The notes under the pieces: generated by a model
Databases searched by the model: none
What the model saw: the letters and a program-made list of their open reading frames with translations, nothing else
Told to the model about the DNA's origin: nothing
Program-made: the position numbers and the translations under genes
Source of the DNA: Maylandia zebra
Lineage: Eukaryota; Chordata; Actinopteri; Cichliformes; Cichlidae
Assembly (NCBI RefSeq): GCF_041146795.1
Contig: NC_135179.1
Coordinates: 26,585,047-26,649,046, forward strand
Length of the DNA: 64,000 bases
Reading direction: 5' to 3'
Part shown: in pieces, positions 28,476 to 40,900 of the stretch
How positions within the stretch are numbered: the stretch's first letter is position 1
How the letters are laid out: each line of letters starts with the position of its first letter

Positions 28476-31400
28476 ATGGCAGCCACCATCGGAAAACTGC
28501 TCAGGACCTCTGTAAGTGCAACTTTATATAACGTTACTTTGCATTTGTTATTCGCGCTGTTGCACATAAGTCATTAGTCAGTGTTGATAGCAGGTATTGA
28601 TTAAAATAAATAAATAAATGAAAAATTGTCCTCCGCATTTATGTTGTGTGTGCTGCACATTTGAACCTGAGCACCAACTGACACCGGTGTCAACCCGCGG
28701 CAACTGCGCAAGCCTCGCTTCATAAGAAGAGCGATGAGTGGAGTTGTGGTTATACCTAAACAAAACCTTAAAAAATGACGTTCGTGTCTTATATAGAAAC
28801 GTTAATTTCGCCATCTTGATGCATTGTGCTAGAATTTTCTATGGTAAGCAGGGTCAAAGTTATGAACGGAGTTGCCTTGTATTAAGATAAAAAAAAATTA
28901 AAAAAAGAAGCTCACTTGCAATTAATCCCATTAATTACACAAAGTCTTAAAGAAAGAAAGGCGGGAACACAGCAGAGGTTCAAATTTAGTATGATAATAA
29001 TTACCACCTGTAGGCAACTGCTGTGTTCACTTTGTAGGCCATGACTAATATAGATTTATTATTTGTATGAATGGCAACAAAGCTGGGGCTGAATTGTGTT
29101 CAATATTAAGGCAGTTTGTTTTGCGTGATTGAGCTGTTGTTGAATTTTATTCTGCAGTCCACATGCTTCAAGAGCCCCAGTTTTTACTTTAAAGGTATGG
29201 TGTATAAAATCTCACCACTAGATGTCAGTAGATCCTGCTTTCCAACCCCTCCCAATATAAGTGCATAATCCTAGCTATGTTGGGCGCTGTAGGACAACCA
29301 AATCTGGCTGCTGTATATCTTAGTGACTGTTTACCTCAGTTGTGGTATATCTATGTCCATTTACTCTGGAGGAGGCTGTAAAACTTTGAAAGTAGTCTGA
29401 AGCAAGTCGATTAGTCAGTGAAGCTCACTTCTATTTGAAAGCAATACTGACGCGAGTTGTTGAGAATATCCTGAACCTTTATGTCAGCAAGCACCGATGA
29501 TTTTGCTGCAGTTAGCCATCATTAGTGAAACTTTCTTTGGAGTGGATGTAACATTGTTGGACAGACATTTAGTGAATAAACTCCCATACAATGTGAGAAT
29601 GTAATCAACATATTTATCAGATGGAACTCGAGCTGGCATAATGTTGGCTTATGACCAGCTGTTGTTGTTTTAGCCGGCTCATTATCAGCCGTTTGTTTGC
29701 ATGTCTAACCTGCTACAGCTGGATGACAGTGTTCAGTGAGAGCATATTAGTGCAGTTTACCTAGTAGTGCAACGTTACGGTCCCCACCCTTTCCATCAGT
29801 CTACAGGTTTAACAACTCTTACAGCAGAAAACGTGCACAATCAGTAACATTTGGCACATGGCAGACATTAGCATTAACAACGATGATCCTCTATCTCGGT
29901 GGTGTAAATCTATTTTTGCTTTGTCCTTTTTGTTCTCCTTTTTTTTTTCTTTTTTTTTCTTAAATATAGTTTATGCTGGTGGGGATGAGGGTCCCTTTCT
30001 GGAAGCCTCAGCCACTGTTTGCTGTCTGACTCATTAGAATAGCTTCCACATGTTGTACTTCTACACATAAACTGATTTATGTGGAGTCTTAAAAAAGGAA
30101 ACCATACAGAAAAGTTTCAGACGCATCATAGTGGTTGATTCTTTGCAGGCTGTAAACCAGCGATGTCAAACTAATCTTACATCATGAGCCACATACAGTC
30201 CACTTTGATCTTACATGGGCCACATCAAAGAAATTCCTATTTTACAGTTTAACCTCCTAAGACCCAAACTCTTCCACGACATGAATTTTTAATTTCTCTT
30301 TGATATTTGGGCATATTGGGGCCTGACGAATGTAAAAACAAAGAATTACCAGATTTATTTATTTTTTTTTATTTTTTTTTACCTTATTTTTGTTTTTAAG
30401 AAAAATAAGAGCTACATATGAGGATATTCATTTTAAAATTTGATAGAACAGTAGCAGTATAATGTCCTCGTAAGTGGATATCAGGCCCATGTAGAGCAAA
30501 ATTGAGTATTTTAGTTTAAATAACCCAAAATGTGATGTCCACATATGTGGACGCCAGGTCCTAGGAGCTTAAAGAAGTTTAACTACAAATTCAACGTGCA
30601 AATATATTTTCTCCACATTATAAAGCTTTTTTCTTTTTTTTTCTCTTTTTTGTAGTAAGTGAAACGAAATGAACGAAATCGGTCAGCACAACTTTTTAGG
30701 TTTAAATTGTAAAAAATACATGTTGAAAATCGCATTTAAAATTGTTGTAGATCATGGCCTAGACTGCCCTGTAATTATAATACAAAGTTTTTGTTAATTT
30801 ATAGAAAATGTCTTTTTTGTTGTTTGTTTCTGTAAATAAAGACAGTTATCTATAGGGCCATTTAATTTTTTATCCTTTACTCAAGTAACAGAGGTTAATT
30901 ACGCAATGTCTGTTACTTAAGTTGTAGTGTAAAAATCCAAAATCCACATTTTCCAAAGGTGCCTAGCGACCAGATTGGAGTCTTTGCTGGGTGTTATTTA
31001 GAGGTGGGAATCACCATACAGCCCACAATACGATATTATCACAATACTTAACGCACGATACGATATTATTGCAATTTTTTTAAAAATATTTTGCGATATT
31101 CAGATTCTGTACATAAAGGTAAACTTTATCAATATTCATTTTATCTAATAACAAAGTCTCACACTCAGTCTTTCTCTCATTTCAGTCAGTTTTATTGTTG
31201 ACAAACTGAACGGTTTGTATTACAGTCTAGTCCAACTTAACTGAATGCAACCATCTGGTACAATTATAGCTATTCTGAACTATGCAATTTGTGAAACCTA
31301 TGCAGCCCATTCAGCAACTGAAGAATTTGAAAGTAAATTAAAACAAAATATAATTTTACATTAAATAAAAAAGTTTTAAACTTAATTAAAATAAAACATG

Positions 31401-34400
31401 TCTTAAATTAAAATAAGTAATAAGTAAGTCATGTTTATTGCTGCCATAAAAAAAAAAGTTAAACACATTTGGACAGTGTCAGAATTCTTGCTCAGAAAAA
31501 GGAGCTGATCAACATGCTCTGAAGTCAGAGTCCACAAAAACTTTTTTTGTAACAAAATATCGATTTCTGCTGTCCCTGTATTGATACATTATTAGCAAAC
31601 AAAATATCACGATACTACACACCCCCAGTGTTATCTTTGACAGCCCTGCTGTAAACGGCTTTGTTCTGGTGCCTTTTTTAATAGGGATTTTTACAGTGAT
31701 GTACAGTAAATGAGTCACTGCAGGGGAACTGCCTGCATAGTTCAGAGCGCTAATGTGGTTTTATTCTGAGCTGATGATAAAGTCATTGAGGTCCAGTGAT
31801 TGCTGTCTCTGACTTTGATGCATGGTCAGGTTAAATGTAACGTCAATAATGCCTAACAGGGATTTCAGTATTCGTAAAGATACAGACTTCTGCAGATGAG
31901 TGTCCTTCAGTATGAGCTTTGATATCAATTATATGAATGAGGAAATAAAAACTGAGTGTCAGACAGCTGCTCCAGCTGCAGCAGGAGGGGAGGAGTCAGA
32001 GAAACTTGGTGTGGAGGACAGGGCACTCGTTACTGTTACTGCAGAGCGCGAGGATAACATGGACTAAAAATTCTAACTTTAGAAAGCTTTGTTGTGATTT
32101 ATTTTTCCTTCTGTTAGTAACAGCACTTGCTGATATAAAATCCCTGCTGCGGTTTCACCGTTTGGGAGCCAAAGCAAGTGGATGACTTAGAAACTTACAG
32201 AGGCAGTGTAGCCTCAGTTTCCTCCTCTTTTTGGAAATTCTCTTTGATATCCCAGCTAAGCAATTCGTTCAACAAGTTTTGAATAAAAAATAATTTCTTA
32301 CCTAAAGGTGGTGCGTGTTGATAGACAGAATCTCCGCACACACACACACAGCGGGAATGTTTCCTCAAGCTACTCCAGAACACACTGTAGCCTACATATA
32401 ACAGTACGGTGTCGCAAAAATAAATCCATTTAAATAATTCATAACCTATGTTGGAAGAAAAGTCACTTTAAAAAGTTAGAGTGGCACATGCGTTTTTGAA
32501 GTATTTATGGTGGCAGTGTATGTGCAGTAGGAACATTGAGATGTGCTGCTCACATAAAGTACTATCTGTATATAACATAGCAGTGGAATATCTCAGTGGG
32601 AGTATAGTAATTAAAGAATGAGCAGTACTCACAAAGACCTTGGTTTAGTTCAGTGTGGAGAAACTGTTGGGTTAGACCTTTAATTTTATCAACTCAAATT
32701 CATTAAATAACCTCTCATTTTAAAAGGTTTCTTAACAAGGCTTGTGTAATGCTGGAGGATCTTTCTTTCAGCACCACAATCACCTTTGCTCACTAGATTC
32801 TCAGGTGGTACCAATGAAGGTAAACCATGAAAAACACGATTAGAGGACATTTTCCTTTCACAGAGGACAAATTCTTTCACTCTTGAATGTATCTGCAAGC
32901 TTGAAAGCATTGATACCTTTTCATGTTCCAGTCGTCCTAAACCATTGTTGCAGTTAGTAAAATGGCAACTTGATAACTAAAAGAGCTAAATATCCTTCCA
33001 GATTATGGATTATTCATGTCATATTAATGTCTTTTTATTTATTTTTGAGGCGAGGGTTGCAGCAGGAGGGCTGAAAGTCGCAGCAGCTTGTCAGCATGGA
33101 GCCTGCGGGGCTGCAAGAGTCCTCACTGCTCCTGCACTCCAGAGATCCTGTTTCTCCACCAGTATGTACAGAACCAAAACACACAGCATGCAGTCAGAAA
33201 TGAAACTGCCTGATTCAGCTCAGAATGATTTTTCTGTTTTCTACTTATATATAGCACACATCATGAGTTAGTCAACTGATCAAATAACTTACAGATGAAA
33301 TGAAGTAAGTTATTTGCTTTCCAGGATAAGATGATAGCATTTTTCTCCCTATATTGTTTTTATCAATCTTATTCTGCAAAATAAAATATCGGGCAGTTTT
33401 ACCAAACAGTTGGTTACAGCTGTACTCAAAAGGAAAAACTATAGTCATTATAATTAACTTTCCAGCAATATCAACAGTATCGTTATATTTCTGATCCTGG
33501 TTGGTTAAATTCTGCTCAAGTGTTCAGTGTTGTGGATATAAACTAAAAGCATTTGTTCAAATGTTAGCTTTGCTGTAATATCATGTTTGTTACAGCAGTT
33601 ATGACAAAAAATACTCTTACTGTCATAAAATTGATGTGAGAGAATGATTCGACTTTTTATTTCTGATTTTTCTTGAACTCGTATGACGGCTGAATTTTTC
33701 AGAACTTTGCAACTCTGTTTTCTTTAGATAACATTAATGTTCTTGCTCTGTGTACTTAAAATACATTGCAGCAAACAAAGGGGAGATGTATCTATAAAAC
33801 CAACTAAAGTCATGTTTGATGTTTGTGTGTTTCACTCTGCAAAAGCCTTGCTTTCCCACCCTCAACCCCACCCACCCATTGCCAGATAAACAGTGTAGAT
33901 GTTTGTATGTCTGTGTCAAGCCAAACATTGACCAGATGACATTACAATAAATTACTGTTTTATCCAGCATGCATCTTATAGTCAGTTCTGTACAAAGGCA
34001 AATTGACAAAAAAAGAAGACTGTTGCATATCTTATATTGATAAATAAATGATAAATAAATAGAGTTTGACTTTGCTGTATCAGGCGCTTCCAGATGGGCC
34101 CCTGCTGTCACCCAGCCTGCGCCTGCTTTTAAAGGGACAGCTGTCCACAATGGGGAGTTCAAGGACATGAGCCTCGCTGATTTCAAGGGCAAATACCTGG
34201 TCCTTTTCTTCTACCCACTGGATTTGTGAGTATTTATAAGAATAATTTTCAGCATGAGATGAAGTAGTGAATAAAATGTTGGCATTAATGGCCTGAGATT
34301 TTCCAGTATTTCTGCAGATGTGCTATGATTTTTAATAAGTGCTTTTTATTTTTTGTTACACCACAGCACATTTGTGTGTCCGACAGAAATCATCGCATTC

Positions 34401-36003
34401 AGCGACAAGGCCAACGAGTTCCACGATGTCAACTGCGAGGTGGTCGGAGTGTCTGTGGACTCTCACTTCACCCACCTGGCATGGATCAACACGCCACGAA
34501 AGGTACATTCAGTGTAATAGTTATTCAGTAAGCGGCACACGGTGCAAGGTTCAGATCACTGTGCGTTCTCTATTCAGTCTCTGAAGTAGAACTTCAAGGA
34601 GCCTTTAGTAAATGACTGACCTCAGTGTGTTGTGCTTGCAGCACTTTGCAGTACTGTGAAATAATCTCAAAAGCTGTTATTTCTCGAACACTACTAGAAG
34701 CACTATGCAGCGTTTGTGTTCATGTATCTTTTTATGTTTTGTCAGGCTGGAGGCTTGGGAAATATCCACATCCCTCTGCTCTCAGATCTCAACAAGCAGA
34801 TCTCCAGAGACTATGGTGTGCTGCTGGACGGCCCAGGAATTGCTCTGAGGTGAGTTCATTATGCGCTGTGAAACCACAACTATCAGTCCACAACTGGCTC
34901 ACAGTACTAAAATATAAGACCAAAGACATAAAACACAAACCAGTAAAAATGTGCACAGCTGTAATAGGAACCCTAACAGAATCTGATAACGTGCATCACG
35001 GGGATTACTTTTTATAGAGCGTATTAAACAGTTTTTCTTTGATTTTTGCCATCCAGGAATGTTTCTGCCAGACTGTTTGTTTTGTAAAGTTCTATCCTCA
35101 CGTCTTTTATTAAATTTTATTTTACATGGTCAGTTTGTATAAAGGCTTTAAATGGTAAATGTCATACATTCACACCCACAGTTCCACAACTCCGTCATCT
35201 ATACCCAAAAAAAACTTAGAAAAAGCTTTTTTTTTCTTTTTTTTTTTTAATGTCTGGAAAAGTGACTAATGTTGCTGCTACTGTTATCATTGTTGATTTA
35301 AATACCCAGTCCTCTGGGTATTTTTAATTTGAAGACAGGGAATATTATGCAACAGGCCTTAAAGTGTGTTTTCTCTCATTTGGTGGGTTTATCCAGATAT
35401 ATCACCAAGTGTTGCAATAGTGCCTGTAACTGGTCTTTTATGTAATTGCTCAATATTGAAGGGAGAACCTTCTAACACTGTTTATAAGCTTGGGGAAACC
35501 TGAAGTCACTTGGATGAGTGACGAAATGTTTCTTCCACTGAAAATGCTACGTCCAGATGAACAAAATCAACCTTTTGGGATTTCCTTACCTGGATGATTG
35601 AGCATGCATCGAGACCTAAACTTGTTTAGAAAGATGTCTGATGTTTTTGGTTTTTTTCCTTTAGGGGACTCTTCATCATTGATCCAAATGGCGTGGTGAA
35701 GCACATGAGTGTGAATGACTTGCCAGTGGGCCGCTGTGTTGAAGAGACTCTTCGTCTAGTGAAGGCCTTCCAGTTTGTGGAGACTCACGGGGAGGTGTGT
35801 CCGGCCAGCTGGACCCCTCACTCCCCAACAGTGAGTACACCTGGGCTCTGTGTTTCAGTCCATTCAAGGCTATAACAGCTAATGTGGATTTGATACCATA
35901 CACTTTTTTTTTTTTTCCTCCTTTCTCAGTTTTTGTAATGTTTGTTTTTCAGATCAAACCAACACCAGAAGGATCCAAGGAGTACTTTGAAAAAGTCAAC
36001 TGA
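28476..36003 (+). CDS. prdx3: Peroxiredoxin-3, mitochondrial
   Basis: Seven plus-strand exons: 28476-28511, 33050-33161, 34084-34225, 34367-34502, 34746-34849, 35665-35830, 35953-36003, joined to 248 aa (human 256). The Arg/Ala-rich first 55 residues or so, ending around SCFSTSASRW, form the mitochondrial targeting peptide. The peroxidatic cysteine is Cys101 in FVCPTE and the resolving cysteine is Cys222 in GEVCPASW, both at the family spacing. The GGLG loop (AGGLGNI) and the C-terminal YF motif (EYFEKVN) are both present, so the enzyme should be of the hyperoxidation-sensitive typical 2-Cys type. It reduces H2O2 in the matrix using thioredoxin-2. Exon 1 encodes only 12 residues, and intron 1 (28512-33049) contains several repeats. 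A poly(A) signal AATAAA lies at 36105-36110. Confidence 0.97.
30165..30240 (+). mobile_element. hAT-like repeat end fragment
   Basis: The sequence GATGTCAAACTAATCTTAC followed by GAGCCACATACAG and TACATGGGCCACATC matches in style the ends of non-autonomous hAT repeats of vertebrates (GGTGTCAAACTC..GGGCCACAT..). It lies in prdx3 intron 1. I could not find its matching other end, so it is a fragment. Confidence 0.4.
30249..30572. mobile_element. MITE flanked by TTAA
   Basis: Left end TTAACCTCCTAAGACC and right end (reverse complement) TTAAGCTCCTAGGACC are near-identical inverted termini. Both start with TTAA, the target-site duplication typical of piggyBac-type transposons. No coding capacity. 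It sits in prdx3 intron 1. Confidence 0.65.
30998..31630. mobile_element. Non-autonomous repeat with GATATT motifs
   Basis: Left end GAGGTGGGAATCACC with repeated ACGATATTATC/ACAATAC motifs. Right end AAATATCACGATACTACAC then ACCCCCAGTG reads as a rough inverted counterpart. This layout (GGTGGG...cGATAc..., CCCCC) is common among fish non-autonomous DNA repeats. It is AT-rich internally with no coding frame, and its superfamily is not established. Intron 1 of prdx3. Confidence 0.4.
35430..35610 (+). repeat. Possible retroelement tail in prdx3 intron 5
   Basis: The stretch CTTGGATGAGTGACGAAATG ... TACGTCCAGATGAAC ... CCTGGATGATTGAGCATGC resembles the 3' ends of fish LINE-like elements, which share GGATGAG.GACGAAACGT and GAGCATGCAT motifs. 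Only about 180 bases are present with no reverse transcriptase, so family assignment is weak. Confidence 0.35.
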
Positions 36004-37903
36004 ACACTTCACAGCAGATTGAAGGCTTAAACGTGGTACAAATCTAGAAATATACTGAGTTTACACTTTAGCATATGCATTTACTCATAACATCGGGATG
36101 CTCTAATAAACAAACGCTTTATAAACCACAGCTCTTTGTCTTGAATAATGCACCAGACCACAGAATAAAGTGGTCTTCATGTTTGTCTTATTTTTCCTGC
36201 CATAACTTCATCTTAGCTGCCTCTCCTTAGTGGTCCAGCTAGGACTATAATGCTGTAGTCTAGAAATAAATGCTGTAGACTGTTCTAATCAGGTTCAACA
36301 GTATTTACCATCAAAGTCAAGATCACGCTTTAATAACCCCTGTACATAAACATGTTTATTTTCTTTTTACAGCAAGTTAATATGGAGGTTCAAAATGTCT
36401 AATCAGACATTGGTACACAACATGAGGTGCCAAAATCAACTTCAGTGGGGGAGAACTGGAAATCAAGAGAAAAAAGAAGGCAATGCCACTTCTCATACAA
36501 GTAGGGTACATACTGAATTTACACAAAATGGGGGGGAGCATTTGAAACACACCGCAGCACTGTGTGGTTATGAAAACATCTAGCTTTAAGTGTACATAAA
36601 GTTGAATTTGTACAGTATGTTTGCAGAAACAAAGCCACTGCCTCTTTCCGTTGAACGTTCACAGACGATGTTTCGGGTTAGGCAACAGAACGTGATGGAA
36701 ATGGCTTACCAGAAGATGTAGGGCCTTTTTAAGGCTTTAAATAACATATGGAATCAAAATAATGTGTCTAGAAAATCATCAAAATGCACCTTTCCATTTT
36801 GAAACCAAGAAGATGCCAACAATCAGGAAAAAGAAAAAAAAAAAAAACTGACAGCGCTGAAGTGAAATCTGATTTGGTGAAAACTTCATGCAATTTCAGG
36901 CAAGATGTAACAGCGCCACCAGCCCCACCCCAAGCACCAAACAAACAAATTGTTTTAACTGAACGATTCATTTTTGGAAGAAAGGAAAAAAACAACACCC
37001 TGTAGTAAATCTGTACAACGAAAATACATTTGGGATCTACATCTAAAGGTACATTATTATGGTTATATACACTGCCCACCATCCATATATTATCTTTACA
37101 TGTAGACTTCATTCAAACCCAAACATTTAGAAAACATAAAACTAAACAGATAAATGGGATCACATCAAACATCCATTTTTAAAAAAATCAGTTCTTGCTG
37201 TACCTCAGTCCCTCTGTTCTTTGTCTGTACAGTAAACTACAGCAGGACTAAAATCTCTTGACTGGATGGACTGCTACCCTAACAGGGAGTTAAGAATAAT
37301 TGAAATTGGTGAATGATTATTGGGTGAACATTTTTAGTTTTTTGTTTGTTTTTTCCCCAGTGGATTTCAATGGAAACAACCAATTGTACTATAGTAACAA
37401 TAATTTGAGTGACTTCATGAATACAAAATAGACTTCAGAGTCAGAACACAAACACAAACCCAACTCTCCAATATTCTGACACAACAGAACAAAGGCTTTC
37501 AATACACTCAGGCCTCTTCACTGAAGAGAGCTACACTATTCCATCAATATCACATGTACTGTATGTTCTCTGGTCTCAGGTGGGACTGGGTTGGAAAAGA
37601 GAAGCCATGTCAGCCTTAAACATTCGCCGCCTCCCTCAATGTTTGTTTGAAAGCAACTGATAAAAATCAAAAGTTGTGTTTGATATCTCTTCCGCAGGTC
37701 TCCTGTTGTTCACTATTGAGTTGCGCGTTGAAAATCTTTCAGAGAGGAGAAAAAAAATATGGAAAAACTACATTGTACAAAGTGAGATTCTCACAATCTC
37801 TTTGCAAGAATGAAAAGTAATAAAGAATGACTTGTGCCCGCCGTCTTTTGGGATACGCCTAGGCAAATCCATTAACATCCCTGTGTTGATGCTGCTTCAC
37901 TTC
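36004..37903. other. Convergent 3' UTRs of prdx3 and tm9sf3
   Basis: prdx3 (+) and tm9sf3 (-) end 1.9 kb apart. The left 200 bases contain plus-strand AATAAA signals (36105 and near 36165). A minus-strand AATAAA (TTTATT at 36355-36360) suggests a tm9sf3 3' UTR of about 1.5 kb. No other gene is visible. Confidence 0.6.
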
Positions 37904-40900
37904 TTAGTCAATTTTCACATTTGTGTAAATCTTCCTCACAAAGGCACTTGTTCCCATGTATCCTACGGCACCTGAAAAGCAAAAGATGATCTGTGAGCAA
38001 GTTTCTTTTTGTTTGACAGCACCAGGTATCAAACTCTGCTGTTACTTTGCAGGTAAATCCATCACGAGACAGGATGATTACTGGTGAGGTATCCAATAAA
38101 GGTTTTAGCAGAGAAACGCACATCCCACATCTACAAAATGAGCATTCAGACACACAGCCAGCCCAGGAGGCAGTGTAGTACCTGATGCAGATCAGAGAAA
38201 GCTCCACAAAGGTCCTTCAAGGTACATGAGTGTCAGCCTTGGTTTATTACTCTTTCAGCTGAAAAATGAGTTTGGCTTGCAGCTGGTGGGGAAAAGACTA
38301 CTTAGCTGCACTTAGAGCTGAATAACCGATGTAGAAAATAAGATTTCTCTAAAAAGATAATTGGTTTCATGCAAGAACTACCTGTATGTACATACGACTA
38401 ACATTTTTCATACTGAATAAGCCTAAATCATATACAGTCAGTGTGCTTTTCTCCATGTTTGACTCAAGCCCAACTATGAATGAAATTTCAGGTTAACATC
38501 GTTTATAGGGAGGTGTGAAAAGCTTTTATTAGATTGCTGACCGTAGCAGATGTCTACTGTACTTCTATAGCCCCCTCCATTGTACCACCTGCTGTTTAAT
38601 ATTTTCACGTCCATCTCTATGACTGTCACGTCCCCTCGACCACCACCTGTCTAAACCGTAAACCACTTTCTGTTTGAGCAACAATTCTCCTTTATTCCTG
38701 TCGCAGTACCGTGCGCGTCTAACAATAAAATGTCAGCAGTTGTATTAATATCTTCAAATTATTGAGGTCCCCCGTGTCTGCTGACAGACTTCCCAGATTC
38801 TCTTGATTTCTGACAGCTAGACTTGCAGCTTGATATACAAAAATAATCCACCTGGGATGATAATTTGCAGCAATCTTTGGAGAATTTGCACAAGATCACA
38901 AAGGCACTCCCATTCATGAGCAGGTGGCATTCTTCATGTGAAAATGAGCAATTTAGAGGAAACTTGTGCAGGTAAGAGGAAAAGCAAACCTTGCAAGACA
39001 TGAATTTAAGTAAAACTGTAAAAATAGTCATGTTAAATTATGGAAGCTGCTGCTTCCTGCCTTTAACATTTTTTAAAGGCAGGAAGCAAAAGGCATGTTT
39101 CAGTCACTAAGAAGTAAAGCGAGGTTAAATCCTCTAAATGGCCAAATTCAACCACAAACTGTCAATGTACAGTGTGAATGCTGCTAATAAACGGTTCTTG
39201 CTGTGACAGTGATCCATCAAGTATCACCTCAATATTTGCATTTTTACACCAATCAAATTGATCCACAAGTTCTCCAAATGATATTTAAAAAAAACAAAAC
39301 AAGACAAAACCGCACTCTGAGATATTTGAAAACTGAACTTCAGTAAAGGTGAAATTGCTCCACACTATGAGTAAGATGCAGTGTAAGAACTGTCTCAGTC
39401 TCTGTGCTCAGAGGGCGGGGAATGTGATGAGGAAATTGAGAAATCTTGAGCAGAATTTAATGTCAGACTATTTTTTATGGCGTCACGCCTCACTGGCACA
39501 AATAACACTCCTTATTTGTATGTTTCCAATAAAGTGGATGTGTTACCAACATGTGACACGAAGTGAGACGTGGTAGTTGAGATTTTAGCCCATCATGTAT
39601 TCATCACATCTATTTATTTCTTTTCTCTTTTGTTAAAATGAACTGTGTGTAAAGTCACATAAACACAAAACCAACCCTTTATAAATGAGACCACTGGTGT
39701 TTATGCAGTGAACAGCTATTTACATTTGGCAGAACATCTAATAGTTCCTATTCTGAGATGAGTCTTCAACAAACTCTGAGTTTAAAAATAAATTCAAAGT
39801 TGATTAACTTTGAGTTTCTTGTTCCAGACCAGCTGAGTGGAGTAAGTTGAATCAACTCTGAGTATGTTCACCCCGAGTTAAGCATGTGAGAGTGGAGAAA
39901 GAAAGCATCATCAATGGAGCTCTGATACCACAGTTCACTATGGCAACAGGTGAATAAAAAGTGTTATTTAAATCCAGTAAACCAAGGGATATGAATGTGT
40001 GTCAGTGTGGACCGTGACAGTCATCTTAAAAAGCAAAGAAGAGAAAAGAGATTTTAATGAGCTTGGTCTGCTGTCACCATCATAGAGAGAATAAAAGTTT
40101 GATAACACACATGTGTGTGCGTGTGTGAAGTTCAAAGCTGGATCATCACTTACCCGGCTTGAACTTTCATTAAATGAAGCTTGAATTCTAATTTTAGGTT
40201 TGATATTTAAATCTTATTATTTAGCTTTAACCCTACGGGGCCAGAGTGTAGGTGAGAGAAACTGAAGACAGTAGCAGACTGCAGGGTGGATCCACCTTCA
40301 AGACACGTTTTTATTAAATTAAAAAATTTTTTCCCTCCCTCTCTCTTCTACAGTTTATGAACATTGAGTTGTTTGAAAAAAATATTATCTGGAAAAGTTA
40401 AGCCATTATAAATGGATCCAGACAGGATGAACCTAAACTGGATGAGGGCCTGATCTGGTCTGAACCTGTGATCTATTCATCTATTTTGGATCTCTCCTGC
40501 TTTGCAAGTAGACTTCGGTCCGTTTGCTAATCTGTTACAGAGCCTATGCCTTTGGGCAGATCCTGTTCTCTGTCGACCCACTGAGACTGATTTGTGATTT
40601 TTTGTGGGAAATATGTTGAGATTCAGAGTCTGAATTAAAAACCTTTGAACATGTTGAAAGCATGTAACAACTGAATCTCAAGCTGTGAACAAATTTCAGC
40701 AGATATGTTCAGAATACAGACTGCTTGCAGCTGCATATAAAAAGACACTTTAAATACATTTAGTCCAGTTTTCAGGTCTTAAAATCATCTTCACTCAAAT
40801 ATTCACCATCTCCAAAATCCCAGCTTTGACAGACATTTCCCCCCCATCAGTGTGGCTTTTACAACACGACAAATGATTGACAACAGATCATATATTATGC

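Noticed and set aside
39051-39088. MicroRNA precursor
   Set aside because: Arms are only 16 bases with a six-base loop and no extended imperfect pairing.
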